DNA of 64,000 nucleotides from Ganoderma boninense (lineage: Eukaryota; Basidiomycota; Agaricomycetes; Polyporales; Polyporaceae): the NCBI GenBank assembly GCA_002900995.3, contig CM035304.1:851498-915497 (forward strand), in the 5' to 3' direction. The notes below the pieces were generated by a model that saw nothing but the letters and a program-made list of their open reading frames with translations, had not been told where the DNA came from and did not search any database. Shown here piece after piece: positions 46,005 to 58,799 of the stretch (the stretch's first letter is position 1; every line of letters starts with the position of its first letter). The position numbers and the translations under genes were made by a program.

Positions 46005-47884
46005 TATCGCCACGTAGGTCAGTGGAGGATGTGGGTAGAGGGAGGTGCGATCGCAGCATAGATATCGGCACTACATCAACAGTCAAGTTAAAGTTCAAAT
46101 TCATGTTCCGCTTCAAGCACCAACTTGAAATAAATTTTTACCTACGTACGTCAAAATATCAGTGGTCCGTCAGTCACCTTGACATTGAGGCTGTGGATGT
46201 TGCTACGCGAAAGGAGCATGACAAGCCGTGAGATCGCCTCATACGGCACGGGGCAAGCATCTTGAGCGCAAGTGAAGTGAGGAGTCAAGTCTGCAACGAT
46301 TGTTACGAGTCTCTGGGCATCGAGCGGAAGTAAGCGCACAATGGTGCTAACGTACATCAGGGAAAACCTCCCCTGCTAATTAGGTATATTTATATGTAAT
46401 GAGAGCGATTAGATCATTAGTCTAAACTGCTAGGTCCATTTATAATTATCGTTCTAGACGCCCATTAGTTCGCAGTTATTCCTTCATTATCATCCAGGGC
46501 TGGGCGTGTTTTAGGCAGCATGCAGACAGAAAACATTGCAACACAGAACATATATTGCTCTAGCATTAAGTACAGTGTAACGAGCTACAGTGTTTGTATA
46601 CTAAAGCCTGTCAAGCTACGAGTTAGAAGAACGTGAATAGGAAACATTCACATGCTCTGTCCGGGAAACGGCAGATCGCTAATCCAAGTCCAACACGCGC
46701 GCCATCTAAGCAATAGAGGATGAGGCTGATAAGAGAGCCATTGTCTGGTCGTGCCACGCTCGTCCATCCTACTGGGAGGAGAAGAACAAGATAATCGGTG
46801 CGGAACACCAGGTGCCGAGGTCCGGACACCCCCTGGCCCATTGCGGCAAATCGTCAAGTTATGAGGACCCAAGACGCACCGAGATGGTAGTCCACGATAT
46901 CCATGCACTGGTGAAGTATGGAAAAGGTGGGTGTTTACCTTGTGATAAGCTCCATCGCACGCGCTATGTGTATGCTGTGGTGCCTAAAAATTAACGAGAC
47001 AGCAGCATGTACCCCGGGCCGCTACAACGGCTAACGGAAGGGGGGCAAAGGATGACGTACCAATGCATCCAAATACCTTCATCCGTGACGACGTCGGGGC
47101 ACAGCCAGGCATTTCCCTACTGAGGGAACTGGGGGAATCTGAACAAAACTCACCTTTGAAGTCGTGGAAAGGCCATATACCGCCCGACGAGGACCAGCAA
47201 AGGAATGCCCTCTGACAGTAATACATACATTTGCTGTCCGAAGGAAGTGAACTTGAGACAAGCATATGTCGCCAGAACAGATGCTAGGGCGGAAAACGGC
47301 AAGCAGACGTGAGGCAGCAAGAGACAAGGCGACGGGGAAGAGGGAAAAAATGACCCCCGACCTTTGCGCTGGTGATTGTGGAGATCACGTGCCTAGTTCA
47401 GGGCCGGTAGGCAAGGACTTCCGCGCTGGAGCCGAGCTGGAGTTGCAAGCCGGTCCTCTCCTCGCAGCGTCGATGATAGCTTTGGCGGGAATGATACTCA
47501 TCCATTGTGCATCATACAGGGTACTAGACCCCCGAAGGCCCTAATATCGTGAGTTCATCATCAACCGATTGGATTATTGCTATTATACCTGTGAGCACCG
47601 TATTATCTGATGATTAGTGGGGACCTCGCTAATTTAGAACTAATTAGCAGGGGGGGTTTTTCCTGATGTAACTGGACAGAACGGCCCCGAAGGACAAGGA
47701 ATGAGTCATTTTAAGTACACGCACATGAAGGGAGGTTCGGACGCCAGTTGGCTTTTTCTATCGCTCTTACACACATTTCGTCACAAGGGGCTTGAAACCT
47801 TCCTCAACTTCGGCGGCACCAACCGCTGCCACCGCCTTCATCCCAACAGACACTTTCGTGTACTCGATTCGGGCTTGACAACTC
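46005..47884. other. Leader of the 44.3-kb gene, then intergenic
   Basis: About 46005-46120 is the 5' leader, similar to 18436-18558. The rest is AT-richer than average around 46370-46600 and holds only short ORFs without motifs. Confidence 0.35.
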
Positions 47885-49620
47885 TTAGCCCTCCCAGCAT
47901 CGATCCGGTTCACCCACAACACCAAGCATACTTTTTCCGGACTTCCGATCCGTCGAAAGGCGCACGACGATGTCCCTCCTGAGCGAAGGGATCGCCGCAC
48001 GGAAGATCGCCTGCGTCGCGGCGGGGTCGAGACCCTCGACATCTCTCTCCAGAGGGCAGAACCAGCCGTATTTAGACCGATAACTTTCCTCCGGCGCGGT
48101 GAGGAGGCCGTAGTTGAGCGTCAGGGAAGCGTAGTGCAGCGGGAGGAGAGCGAGCGTCGCGGCCACGTTGTTCTGTCCCAGGACAACACACATCAGTACG
48201 ACGACGATATCTGCCGAGCTAGGATTGTAGGGAAACGCACCAACACTGTATGGATGTCCGCGTCTCCCTCGGAGGCCGAGAAGACAAGCTCCACATTGAG
48301 TGCTCGGATCTGCTGCGCAAACCGTCCGCTCAACAACGCACCCATCATGTCGGCAAATGTGGACGCGCCGGCGACGGCGATCGCGAGGCCGGCGGGGCGC
48401 GTGTCCTCCAGTATGATCGGAATGTGCTCGTATTCCACGGACTTGTGCCGCACCGTCCCCATAAGACGCAGCATAGGGACGTGGGACGCTATCCCCAGCG
48501 CGAGGACGTCGGTGACGGTCCCATGCAGCTCCTTGAGCTCCTTCCACGTCGGCGGGGGGCTCTCTCCTTCAAGACTGCGCCGATTCCACGAGCGGCGGCG
48601 CATCGCCCTCTCCGCCAGGAACGAGTGGAGCAGAACCGCGATGTGGGCGCGGTCTGCGAAGCCGAGGCGGAGGCGTGTCAGGTGGGGAAAGGCGCGGATG
48701 TGTGCGCGGGTCCTGTGGCCCCACACGCCGTCGTACGTCGCGCTGAGCTTGCGGACGGAGGGGAAGACGGTGTCGTAGAAAATCTCTGGCCTGACCATCG
48801 CGAAGTGCGTGCCCGAAATCTCCTCGAGCGTCGCTGAGTGCTTGGCAAGGAGGAGGATCGGGTTCCGACTTTCCGCCTCGTCTCCGTTTCTGGGGCCGTC
48901 GGCAGGAAAGTCCATAGATATCGTTTTGAGGGGGGAGCATATCGTCCTGACGAGCATGCAGGCGCGCTGATCACATTGGCCGATCTTGAGATGCCGCACG
49001 GTCTTCAACTGCACGAGAGCCTTAACAAGTACATCAGGGTCGCCATCGGCATCGGGAATGAGCTCCGAAGGCGATACTTTCGACTTGAGTAAAGAGCCCG
49101 CCTTGCGCAGGGCCAGGGAGTCGAAAGACAACAAGGGAGAAGTGATCAACCACAGAAGCTCGTCCGCCATACGTTTTGGTAGTTCCCCCACTGCGATGTT
49201 GAGGTCGCGGATGTGTTGGACTCTGGAGGCCGGAGCCGCGCGCAAGAACTGGAAAAAGGAGCGGATGTGCTCCTCGGTGCTGAGCGACACCCCGCCACCC
49301 AAGAGGATTCTCGCGCCGCCGTCGCGAAGCGCATGGCAGGTGCGCGTCATCTTCGCAACCGTCCGTTGTGAGGAGGCCTCCATCACCAGCAGCAAGATCT
49401 CGAAGGGCAGTCTCATCCGAACCGGCACAATTTTGGTCTGTGAGTCGCACGCGTACATGCCTGGTGAGAAGTGGCGGAAACGGTGGGCGGATGAGATACT
49501 CACTTGGGTTCCTAGCCTTGAAGGACGGATAGAAAAAGGATCCTTGTAGGATACTTGCCTCGTAGTAGGCTGATGGCGGGAGTTCGCCTCACGAGGAGAG
49601 GGAAGCCCTCGACCGGCCAT
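47885..49620 (-). CDS. F-box-like protein, second tail type (intact)
   Basis: Exons 49504-49620 (39 codons), 48241-49437 (399 codons) and 47885-48172 (96 codons), 533 residues, introns 66 and 68 nt. The first exon encodes a basic, serine/proline-containing leader. Intron 1 (gtgagt..ctcacag) is also free of stops, so an unspliced start is possible. Exon 2: RLPFEILLLVMEAS, VAKMTRTCHALRDGGARILLGGGVSL, then LRKAGSLLKSK, VRHLKIGQCDQRA, SVRKLSATYDGVW. The tail exon (LHYASLTLNYGLL, IFRAAIPSLRRDIVVRLS) matches the 40536-42113 gene. It lacks the strongly acidic end. Together the two define a subfamily whose tail relic also sits at 13670. Function unknown; F-box-like start. Confidence 0.78.
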
Positions 49621-52600
49621 TGAGGTTGGATTTGAAGACGGCGAGCTTGAGTGGCGGGGCGGTGACGCTGGGTTTGAGTTCGTTGACCCTGGTCACGCGG
49701 CAAGCCGGAGGAAGCGCTCGATGTGCGCTTCAGTCAACGTTCATCCTCAACTTGAAGCACATTCGGAAACATGTTCAATGGTCCATGAATGGTGCGTGGT
49801 TAGGGTAAGGAATTGATTCTAAGTCGAAAGACTCAGTCACTGAAAGATGCATATAATCTTCAGGTTGTATAATTGTAAGCGTCGACCTGCGCTGGGATGC
49901 ACCTTCGTCCTTGCTGAGAGGTCATCCCCCTGACAGTAAGCTGATGGTACGTGTGTCAAAAACACGCAAGCGCGCACACATATGTGCGTGATGACTACAA
50001 GGTAGCCTCAGTACGTTAGTTGATGCATGGAAAATTCTACCCTTGCTCTCCGAGATCGGAGCCAACGCTCCATTGAATGGTGGACACCAACCCACTGTTT
50101 TCACGTTTCTCATACAGAATGAGCGCACTAAAAATGAGATGGAATGAGCCCAGTGGCATCTACGTCTCGTCATTAGCCTCATCCTGCCGTCCTGAAGCCA
50201 GGAGCGCCCATCGAGTAATGAAAGCGTAACCCACCCGGCGGCGCATCCAGCTTCGCTGAATGGATGCCCCGTCAGAACCGCAAAAATAGCACCCATTATA
50301 ATAGTCATCTAACAATCACGTAAGACGCGAGAACTCCCAAATCAATATCAGCAGTTGAGTAAACTCGAGGCTTCCCTGAACACCCACATACCGTAATCGC
50401 TATGCAGCGAGCTGCATTGCCCAGCTTCTATCAGGGACGTCCTTCCCAGCCGGAGACGATGCCATATGTCTCTCTGAGTCTTGATCCGGATGGTTAGATG
50501 CTGCGAGAACGGGAACGGGAACGGGAACGGTGTGCCACCCGCCCGCTCCGCGCGCACGCATGCGCCGCTACGCCTAACAGACAATGAATTCACCGTAAAA
50601 GTTGCGAATGCCACGACCAGAATAATACTCACACTTCCGAGCCTCGATGGTCGGGGAACAGACAGCCCGCTATCGGAACGACGACTCGAGGCCCGAGCCC
50701 CGCAGCTAAGCGAAGCGAGGTCGACGTTAGTGCGCCATCCGAGTCCGCAGCAGCCCGACGCCTGAAGGATTGCGGCACGCAACGTCCCTCCCCTCCCTGA
50801 GCCTGTAAGTGCACAGGATATCTCGACTTGCCAACGAAAGCGAACAACGCGCACGGACGAAGGGAAGCGCGCACCCGCTCCGAGTCCGATGCCCGGGTCG
50901 GCATCCTACCTGAGCTTGAGGCTGCGCGCGCGCGTCGGCGATCTACCGACGTCCTCCCACACAGCGAAGCGGCGCTGCCGGGCCCCCGATGCACGTTGTT
51001 CTTGCTATCTGGCGGGCTCAGGGCCAAGTGCTGAGTGCTGCCCGCCACCCTGGAAGGACCCGGCCCCATATGATAGTAGCCAGATCGGACCAGGGTAGGC
51101 TCGGGTTGAAGCTGGGGCTGGAGCTGGAGCTGGGGCGCACATCAAACGCCGCATGAGTATGACTTGGTCTGTAAGCAAGAGCAAGAGCAGTTAGCATTGG
51201 CACATGTACACTCGGGTCCCCCCTACCTGCCTGGAGAAGGGGGGGGGGGGGTGCACGGCGTTCCAAGCAGGCCTACCGTAGCAGTGACGTCCGGCGAATT
51301 CGAACGGGCGAGTGCGCGTGCCATGCGTGGAGACGCCGCTCTTCCGATGGGCCACCCTCTAGAATGCCGACGCGACGTGTATGGCATGGCGCGGCGTAGA
51401 CGTCGCCGTTGTGGCGTTGGCGTTGGCGTTGGAGGCGTGCCGGAACGGCGTACTAGAGTCGCCGTTGGGCGTGGGGGGTCGGCCAGATGGCCGCGCGGAG
51501 CGGACGAGCGATCGTCGACGGGCCCGAGCACCTAGTCCGAGCTGAACGTCGCCCGCCGACGTACGCCTGACGGAATCCGACATGCACTCAGCTCGCACTG
51601 GGGAATGTTGCAGTGTTGTGTGGTGCTGTGCGCGCCGCCGAGCTAGCGTGAACGCGGGAGAAGCTTGCGCAAACCATCCTTGCGGCCGAGCTGTCTCCCG
51701 CGTCCCGCGTGCCCTACAAGCCGCGAGCCGTGCGTGCTTACGTGTTGGGCCTTGGGCGTGCACGGAGGCTCGCCTCCGCGAGGCGCGCAGCGCGCCTCCC
51801 CTTTTCCACTTCCACCAGGCTCTGTTGACATTGTTGCATGTGGGGCGGACGACATAGGTGTGCGCGATGGGCAGCAGAAAGAACTTGGCCGAAGCGAGCC
51901 CGAGCACCTGGCATGGCGTGGGCGATGCGACGGAATCGCACTCGGGAAGAAGCCGTTGGGGGATTTGGGCATGCAGCTGTCGAACCGCTCGCGAGAAGCT
52001 GATGGGCGAGCGGACGTTGGACGTACGCACGGCGTGGCCGTAATCGCAATGCACCCCAGTGCGCTCCGGGGGATGGATATGGTAAGGTCGGGGCTCGCTT
52101 GTTTTCGCTTCGAGAAGGCTGGGCGGGATCTGTCGGTGGGGTTAGCGTCTGCAAACGTGAATTTAGTGTGGATAGTGATGGAATTCAGGGAGGAGGATGT
52201 GGTATAGAGGGCGGGGAGCTATTGTTAATGTCCAATGGGGGGACATACGCGAGGACTGGGCGGAAGCTTGATAGCCTCATGGTAGCGGCGTCTTCGGCCC
52301 CCGGATCTCGACGCCATGTCGAGCTGTATGTCTTCCCACTCCTCGCGGAGATTAGGGGGATTGACTTCCTGGGAGAGACCCTTACTGTTGGTCTGATTCT
52401 GTGAAGGCTTTCCAGGCGGACATATGATTGCTTGTCAAGCCAAAGCGCGCGCTTGACGGCCTCCTGTTGGGACCGTACATGACATGATTTACTCTTGTTG
52501 TGCAAGGGTCCTGAGCAGCGGTTCACGCCACAGTGGAGAAAAGGTAAGCTTGTAAGTTATGAACCCTTTCTTGGAAACAACGTTTGCAGGTGCGTACGTA

Positions 52601-55328
52601 CGTTGGTCCGATATGCCTCCGCATATTCGGCTGCGGATAATCGCATGTCTTGTGGGACTCCGCTGATAAACATGTTCGGTGTTCATGTATAGGGGAAGCC
52701 TATACTCAACGAGGCCGGTGCTGTCAGCCTTGTAAGGGTTGTTGCATACGACATGGTTTGTACCGCGGCGCGGTAAAGGCAAGGTTATCGTCAACGGCAA
52801 AGCCAAAAATCCGACAATCCAGTCGGCCAATGATGTTCAACATTCGCACGCCGCGCCACGAGGATGAGCTCATCTTACTCACCTCCTTAAAAACGTAAGG
52901 GGTAGGCAGCGCAGTGGCGGAAAGGAAGGTACGTGCCAGCAACACATGGGAGGTCCTCACTCAGAAACGAATTGTCGAGCCCCAGCGAAAACTGCTGGTC
53001 CTGACAGGCTCTCCTGACGACGCCGACGTCATGCGATATGCAGTGGCAATCAAATATGGGAGAGGAAAGCCCGACTATGAGGTGTTTCAATGACGTTTCA
53101 GGGTAACAACCACACTTACCGTGCCGTACATTTTCCCCGATTGCCAGCACGTACCACGCGGTACAGAAGAGACTTGGCCGGTGACAATGTGTTTCCTTTG
53201 TCTATCCAAGGACGTACAGGGAGATGGAAATAGAAATGTATTTAGCCACCAGTGGTGCAGGAAAGGAGAGGATTCCACGCTCACCGTGTCGAAGTCGTGT
53301 GCGAAGCGAGCGCGGATCGGTCACCCGGTCCCTCAACGCGAACACGGTACCGCCGTGCCCTCCTGGCGGCGTAGAGACGAGCTGGGTCTCTCGTAACGAA
53401 TGCTTCATGTTCCTGATGTTCCTCCGCATTGTCTGGCCTCGTGAACACGGCGAGTACTGCTACAGGAGTCCAGATGGCGGCGTTAGAGACACCCCAACGA
53501 GCTCCAGGCGCCCGAGAGAGACCGGGCAATGCCGGGAGTGTGCCACGGCATCCGATGCCCAGCACCCTCATGTCCGAGTCGGGATGCAGGCCCCTCTCTT
53601 CTGGCGACGATGTGCAGCTCGTCCAGTCGTCCTCGAGCCGCCACTTACTACAAGCTGCCGTACTCCGGTCTCACAGCCGATGAAGCCTGCTCCAGGACTA
53701 CGCCAGAACGCCAATGTGCCTTCCCAGTGCGGTTTATTCGCTGACAGTCGGTCTCTTCTCAATATGCCTCCCCTCGCCCAGGGCCCGGGCGCGATCCCTA
53801 ACCCCATGCGAGGCCGAGTCCCCCAAACGGCGCCTGGCTTGCCCTCGCAGGCCAGATGGACGCTGTGGCGTGCAAATTTCGCGAGAGCGACCTGTCGCCG
53901 TCCTTCTCCCGCGCACACCACGGACAGACATGTGTCCTGCGCACATGTCCATCGCCACCACGATCTGTTTGACCTGCCCGCACGCATGGAGCGCACCCGA
54001 ATGGCACGGACGATCCCTCCTTCGTGGTTTGACCAGTCGTGCAGACGCGGTCCGCACAGATCCCATCTCCGGTCCTGCACGCCCCCATCTGCCCTCCGCT
54101 GCCCTGCCAGGTTCGCGTTCAGCTTGTCTATTGTGACGTTGACCTGCCAGGGCAGAGCAGATTTTCCTCGGCGCCCGACTGGTCGAGCTGTGCTATCTGT
54201 GATTGGTGATGCGCCTCTGTCCTCGTCTGGACAATGTCCAAGGGCGCTCCGTGGAGTCAGGTCATCCTCTCTGGAGTCTCCGTCCATCGGTGCGCCTACA
54301 GAAGCGTCTCTCATGATATCGTCTCTGAAATAGAGGCAAAAACTGGAGGATTTTGAAGGCGTCGTCTTCGCGGATATTAAAAGGCCCCATAGCAGCCCCG
54401 CCACTTCGTTACTCCGCAACCTACTGCCGCAACTGCACCACCGACTGACCGATATTCCAGGGCTATTGTCTTCCGCTTGAGCGGCGATTCGACAACGCCC
54501 GGTGCCTTCTGGCCTACTGCTAGTTGTCGTTCTGTTGGCTATCCTTTTCTCAGCCTCCTCGTGACCCCTTAACGTACACAGCTGCCGCACTATCTTCCCC
54601 ACGAAACACCACGGCCCGGGAACTCTCCCGTCTGCTCTCACGAGCGTCTGGTTCTCAAAACATGGGCAGCGTCATGTGTGCTGTCAGAAGGTGCCTTCTC
54701 AATATATTGCGTTATGTAGCCTATCGGTGCAACCTAGCACGAAAGTGATCCCTCGCTCTGCCCCGGGTGCACCAGAAGCCTTAGAATTCCTCTAGAACAC
54801 CCAAAGCCTATCTCCGCTATCTCGACGATCAAAACCTTACAATTTACAAGGGGCAGTCTACGGCTGGCGACGCGTTCATGGATGAAATCAAGAAATGATG
54901 CCGGGCATCGTGGCGTCTGTCGCCTGCGCCGATGTGTTCGGACCCGCATAAGCACCTTGACTCAGCCTCCCCCGATAAGGCAAGGGCTTGCATTGCCGTC
55001 CGGCATTCACCGACATTTTCAGTCTCCGCAGATAGTCCCATACAAGCAGATAGACCTAATCTTAAGCTCATTAAAATTGTCAAAAAAGGAAACAATACTG
55101 AACTCCTTCTACTCTACTTAGATAGACCCTCATTCAGCCCATAAGCGCCCAATCCCTCCTTCCCAACTCATTTTTTCGCAAATCAACGCACAGCGGGGCT
55201 CGAATGGACCTGTATTTGGTTTCCTGACAGCGCGAGAAGGCGCTCAACCTCTCTCGCTCTCCTTCCACCACCATCCCCCTCCCCCCGGCACCGGCACCCA
55301 CTCCTCATCGCCGTCCTCCCTGCTCCAC
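49621..55328. other. 5.7-kb GC-rich stretch without a convincing gene
   Basis: Long ORFs occur on both strands over the same DNA (for example 53224-54333 plus against 53568-54641 minus, and 51359-52054 minus), with no domain, splice pattern or family match, as expected from GC-rich sequence. Simple repeats: GGGAAC units around 50506-50530, poly-G at about 51238-51251, GTTGGC units near 51413-51434. A promoter-like ATATTAAAAGG lies at about 54370-54380. The pyrimidine-rich leader of the next ORF begins near 55250. Confidence 0.4.
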
Positions 55329-56286
55329 ATGGCCCCCAGCTTCAACTTGAACGTCCCCCTCGAGGACTATGGGGTGGCCCTAGCTGCCCTTCTTGTAAGT
55401 GCCGCCCTCGCCATTCACCTGCGCAACCGGGGCCGCGTTCCTCAGGCCGATCCCGAGGTGATGGCGTTGGCGGAGACCGGAGCGGCGGCTCGCGGTACGA
55501 TGCGACGCGTGGCCTTGGGTAGGGCCCCCCTCGGCGTCGTCAGCGTCGATGACGCGGCTACCCCCCTCGACACCGTCGACGACGCGGCGGCCAGCCCCCT
55601 CGGCGCCGTCGACGACGCGGCTACCCCCCTCGACACCGTCGGCCACGCGGCGGCTACCTCCTTTGACCACGCGGCTACCGCCCTCGATACCGTCGACGGC
55701 GCGGTCGCGGGCCGCGCCACGTTCCCTACCCTCCTCCGCGCCGTCGACAACCCGGTCGCGGTGGAGGTAGCCGGCGCTAAGGCTGAGCATGGCTCGATCC
55801 ATGGCTGATCCAGAGCTGAATCCACGGATCGAGAGCATTTTTAAGGCTTGATCCAGAGCTGTGCGGATCATGATCCACGGCTCCGGATCAGTGCGGATCC
55901 GGATCAAACGGATCCGGATCGCGGATAATCCACAGGTTTTTTGCAAAGATCATATGTTTCTGACATATATCTTGTTACCTAACTACTTTTCTTGCCTAAA
56001 TACTGCTAAACATGCAGAATTATAATGCATGAAGGTGTTCAAAGGCTCTAGTTTACAACTTTGTTGATCCGCGGATCACCTAGATTTTCCCTATTGCCTC
56101 GATCCAGAGCTGCAGCGATCTGGAGCTGCAATGAGCTGGATCCGCGGATACAGCTCATTGCGGATACAGCTCCGGATTTTGCGGATCGATCTGCAAAGTG
56201 AGCTGGATCCGTGCTCAGCCTTAGCCGGCGCCCTCGTGGACAGTGCAATGGTCGACCCTTCCGACCTCGTGGGTGCCTCCGATTGA
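55329..56286 (+). CDS. Small repeat protein with N-terminal membrane segment, split by a MITE
   Basis: The ORF 55329-55808 (159 residues) starts after a C-rich leader in good context (ccacATGGCC). It has one hydrophobic segment (about 15-33), a basic stretch, then imperfect repeats of about 10 residues (VDDAATPLDT and variants, about 72-123). A hAT-type MITE sits at 55778-56223. As the DNA stands, the last nine or so residues (after VAGA) come from the MITE. Without the MITE and one target copy the frame continues to TGA at 56284-56286: 449 + 55 = 504 nt, 167 residues with a native end in GASD. That exact fit argues the ORF was coding. Product and family are not recognised. A small membrane-anchored protein is the only structural inference. 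Confidence 0.5.
55542..55716 (+). repeat. Coding minisatellite
   Basis: Repeats of about 30-33 nt built from gtcgacgacgcggctacccc-like units encode the VDDAATPLDT repeats. Divergence between units increases toward the 3' end. Confidence 0.55.
55778..56223. mobile_element. hAT-type MITE (446 bp)
   Basis: Perfect 12-bp terminal inverted repeats, TAAGGCTGAGCA at 55778-55789 and TGCTCAGCCTTA at 56212-56223. Perfect 8-bp target-site duplications, GCCGGCGC at 55770-55777 and 56224-56231. An 8-bp duplication is the signature of hAT transposases. No coding capacity. Subterminal regions are packed with GGATC, GGATCC and GAGCTG motifs, typical of transposase-binding arrays, around an AT-richer centre (about 55935-56060). 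Internal near-identity of both ends indicates a fairly young insertion. Confidence 0.9.
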
Positions 56287-58799
56287 GGCCACGACAGCAA
56301 TGGTGAGTCTGTCCGTTGTCGGACAACGGCGGCGAGGCTGATCTAAGCTCATCGCCAGCCCCCCGTCTCGTCCCGAAGGCAGATGTTCGGTTCGCAGGTG
56401 GGTTTCGTTCTCCCCTATGCAGTTAATATTTACCCCTCCTTCTTAGTTTGTTGTTAGTTTCGTCGCCTATCTAAGTTGACTCTGTTACGTCCGGAGTACG
56501 TACGGTTTCCCTGATACTGACATAGCCTTAGCACTGACCTTTTCTCCCCGCAGGCATATTGACGAGATTGACGCGGTTTTTAGAATCCTCTCGGTTGTAC
56601 TAGCCACATTCCTCGGAGTTCCTTTCTGTAGCGTCCCCTTCTTAGTCGGTTCATACCTGAACCACTCTTACTCTCGCGCTATTTCACCGGCATGTCTCTT
56701 TGAAGGTCCTCATCTTCACTGTGTAGCATTTTCACCACAGACCATTCCTAAAACCCCGACTCCACCATGGTGGCCACCATTTATATGCTTTGTCTGTAAT
56801 GCTCCAACTTACTGGCTCGGACTGTGCTGAAGTCTGGATGAGACTGCTATTTCCTACATTGCTTCCCCCCTACATTGCTATCATACTGAGCAGTAGAGCC
56901 CTGTACATTATACCAAGAAAATATATTTTTACTACGACTGTACTATATGTCGCAGTGCATGTCATCGAACCTCACAGACGAACTCCCGGCCGCAGATGTG
57001 GCTTGTAGATGCGGATGATGTCATGTGGCTGTACTGTTAACTTTACGTACATGTATCAAAAGAAGCAGCACATCGATGACAGGTGTGAGACTCCTGCTCT
57101 CACGCCAACGTTGCGCGTAGCCGTCGCTGCGCTTTGGCCGAACGGGAATTGGAGACCCCCACCCAACTGGGCTAACCAGAATCTCTCGCAAGGTCAGTAT
57201 TGTTGCACTATGATGCCGGACTAGTGCGTATGCCACCCTTCTTTCTCTCCATGTGAATCCCTCACACACTCGTATAGCGACTACATGCTTCGGACGAATC
57301 GAGGGTTCAATCAGCAAGAGTAGATATCGACTCAAGGGTCGATCAAGTCAGGGATCTCCAGCCCGAGTTCAAAGCAGGCACTGAGGTGCGATCCATACCC
57401 ACTCCGCTCGCATGCTGTAGATCCAAGAGCCAGGTGCGCATCGCGAACTGGAAGGCCCCACAGCTGGCAAACCCTCCACGCTTCTCGGCGTAGATTCCGC
57501 TGCCTTGGTCATTGAGGCCCGACTGCGTCCAAATCCTATGCAGGCTCGTCGACTCGTAGGAGAGCCGCATGACTCGGACTTAACAGTCCCCTCCTCTCCC
57601 TTGCTCCTCCCTGCGTTCGTAAGCCAATGTCCCGTTATACTGCATGCATAGCCATAGCTGACCCCGCCTACTCTTCCGGCTCCTCTTATCCCCCTCACTC
57701 TCAAACTATACTGTCATTGTCAGCCTTTCCCTATCCCCGTGGACCAATCCATCAACAAGTCCTCCCAGCAGTAGCTCCGGCAACCTTGACCCACGAGCTC
57801 TATTCGTATGCGTTTATCGCCACTCGCGCATTGCTCGCTTTTGTCGGCGTCTGGATGTCAGCAACCTATCCCTCTGTGCATCACGTTGGTACATCTACAC
57901 AACGCTGACCGTTTTCCTCACATTCATCAGATCTTTAGCTTCATCCGCAGGATTAACTTGCGCCCTTCGCAGCGTGGACCTGCCGATAGACCACCCTAAT
58001 ACTAGCTCTCACGGTTCATGGCCACCATATCCCCGCTCTTGACTTTCTTCCAATGATCCTCAACAGCGACTCGCTGACCGAGATCGTCATCAACTTCCAG
58101 CGTAGTGTCCCGCCACGTCTCCCTAAGTCGCACAAGAACAGTTCGGAGGATACTGCCCCCGCGCCCTACGATTGGTGCGTGCTGTGTTTTTGTGTATGGC
58201 TGCCATTTCTCCCCGTGCAAGGGTGATCACGCACGAGACTTTTTTGGGCTCGGATTTTTCATGCCACTCCGCCATCGCTTTGCAGGCCCTGCCTCCCACG
58301 CCCGGCGCAGCCACCCCTCCTCTCCTGGATGTGTCGCATCGTACTTATGGAGTTAAATGAGTCCGCCACCTTTATCCTTGCCTCGCTCTACCGTGGTCGC
58401 TTTGTCTTCCGCCAGTGGACCTGGAGTGTCGAAAATCGGATTTCCTGTGGCGCTGGCGCCTATTGAGTCCCTCGTTGGGCCTCGTCCTTCTGTACGGTAC
58501 TATTTAGTAGTTAGCAATACATAATTGTGCTTTCCCTGGTGCACTGCTCCCAATGCCCTCATATATCCCGTGCAGCAGGAAGGCCTGAAGCCCGAATGCC
58601 AGAGAACCTCGGAACATGGGCGCTCACGTCCTATATCCGGGCCGAAGCATCCCCATGACGACGAAACATCGTCTCTCGCAGACCTCTGTGCGACGTCTCC
58701 GTTTGCTTCGTGTGTCTCAGTTCCTCTGGGACGGCTCTTTGAACTGTATTCGAACAACGGGCTCCTCTCCATTCTGGTCCCCTCCCAATGGACTGCTGA
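56287..58799. other. Intergenic, no gene recognised
   Basis: Short ORFs only. The right part (about 57600-58800) may hold an unrecognisably worn N-terminal portion of the CDC24-like pseudogene, but no segment could be matched with confidence. Confidence 0.35.

Noticed and set aside
51359..52207. ORFs of 231 codons (minus) and 180 codons (plus)
   Set aside because: Mutually antisense in a region of GC-rich simple repeats; composition explains their openness.
53224..54641. Overlapping long ORFs on both strands (369 and 357 codons)
   Set aside because: They cover the same DNA antisense to each other, show no domain, membrane, repeat or family feature, and are Arg/Ser/Pro-rich as expected from GC-rich non-coding DNA.
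55542..55716. Minisatellite as a non-coding tandem repeat
   Set aside because: Units keep frame and encode a consistent peptide repeat inside an ORF with start context and a frame-restoring 3' end, so coding is more likely.
55380..55946. 188-codon minus-strand ORF over the repeat protein
   Set aside because: Antisense shadow of the minisatellite-coding ORF; the plus-strand frame alone closes correctly when the MITE is removed.
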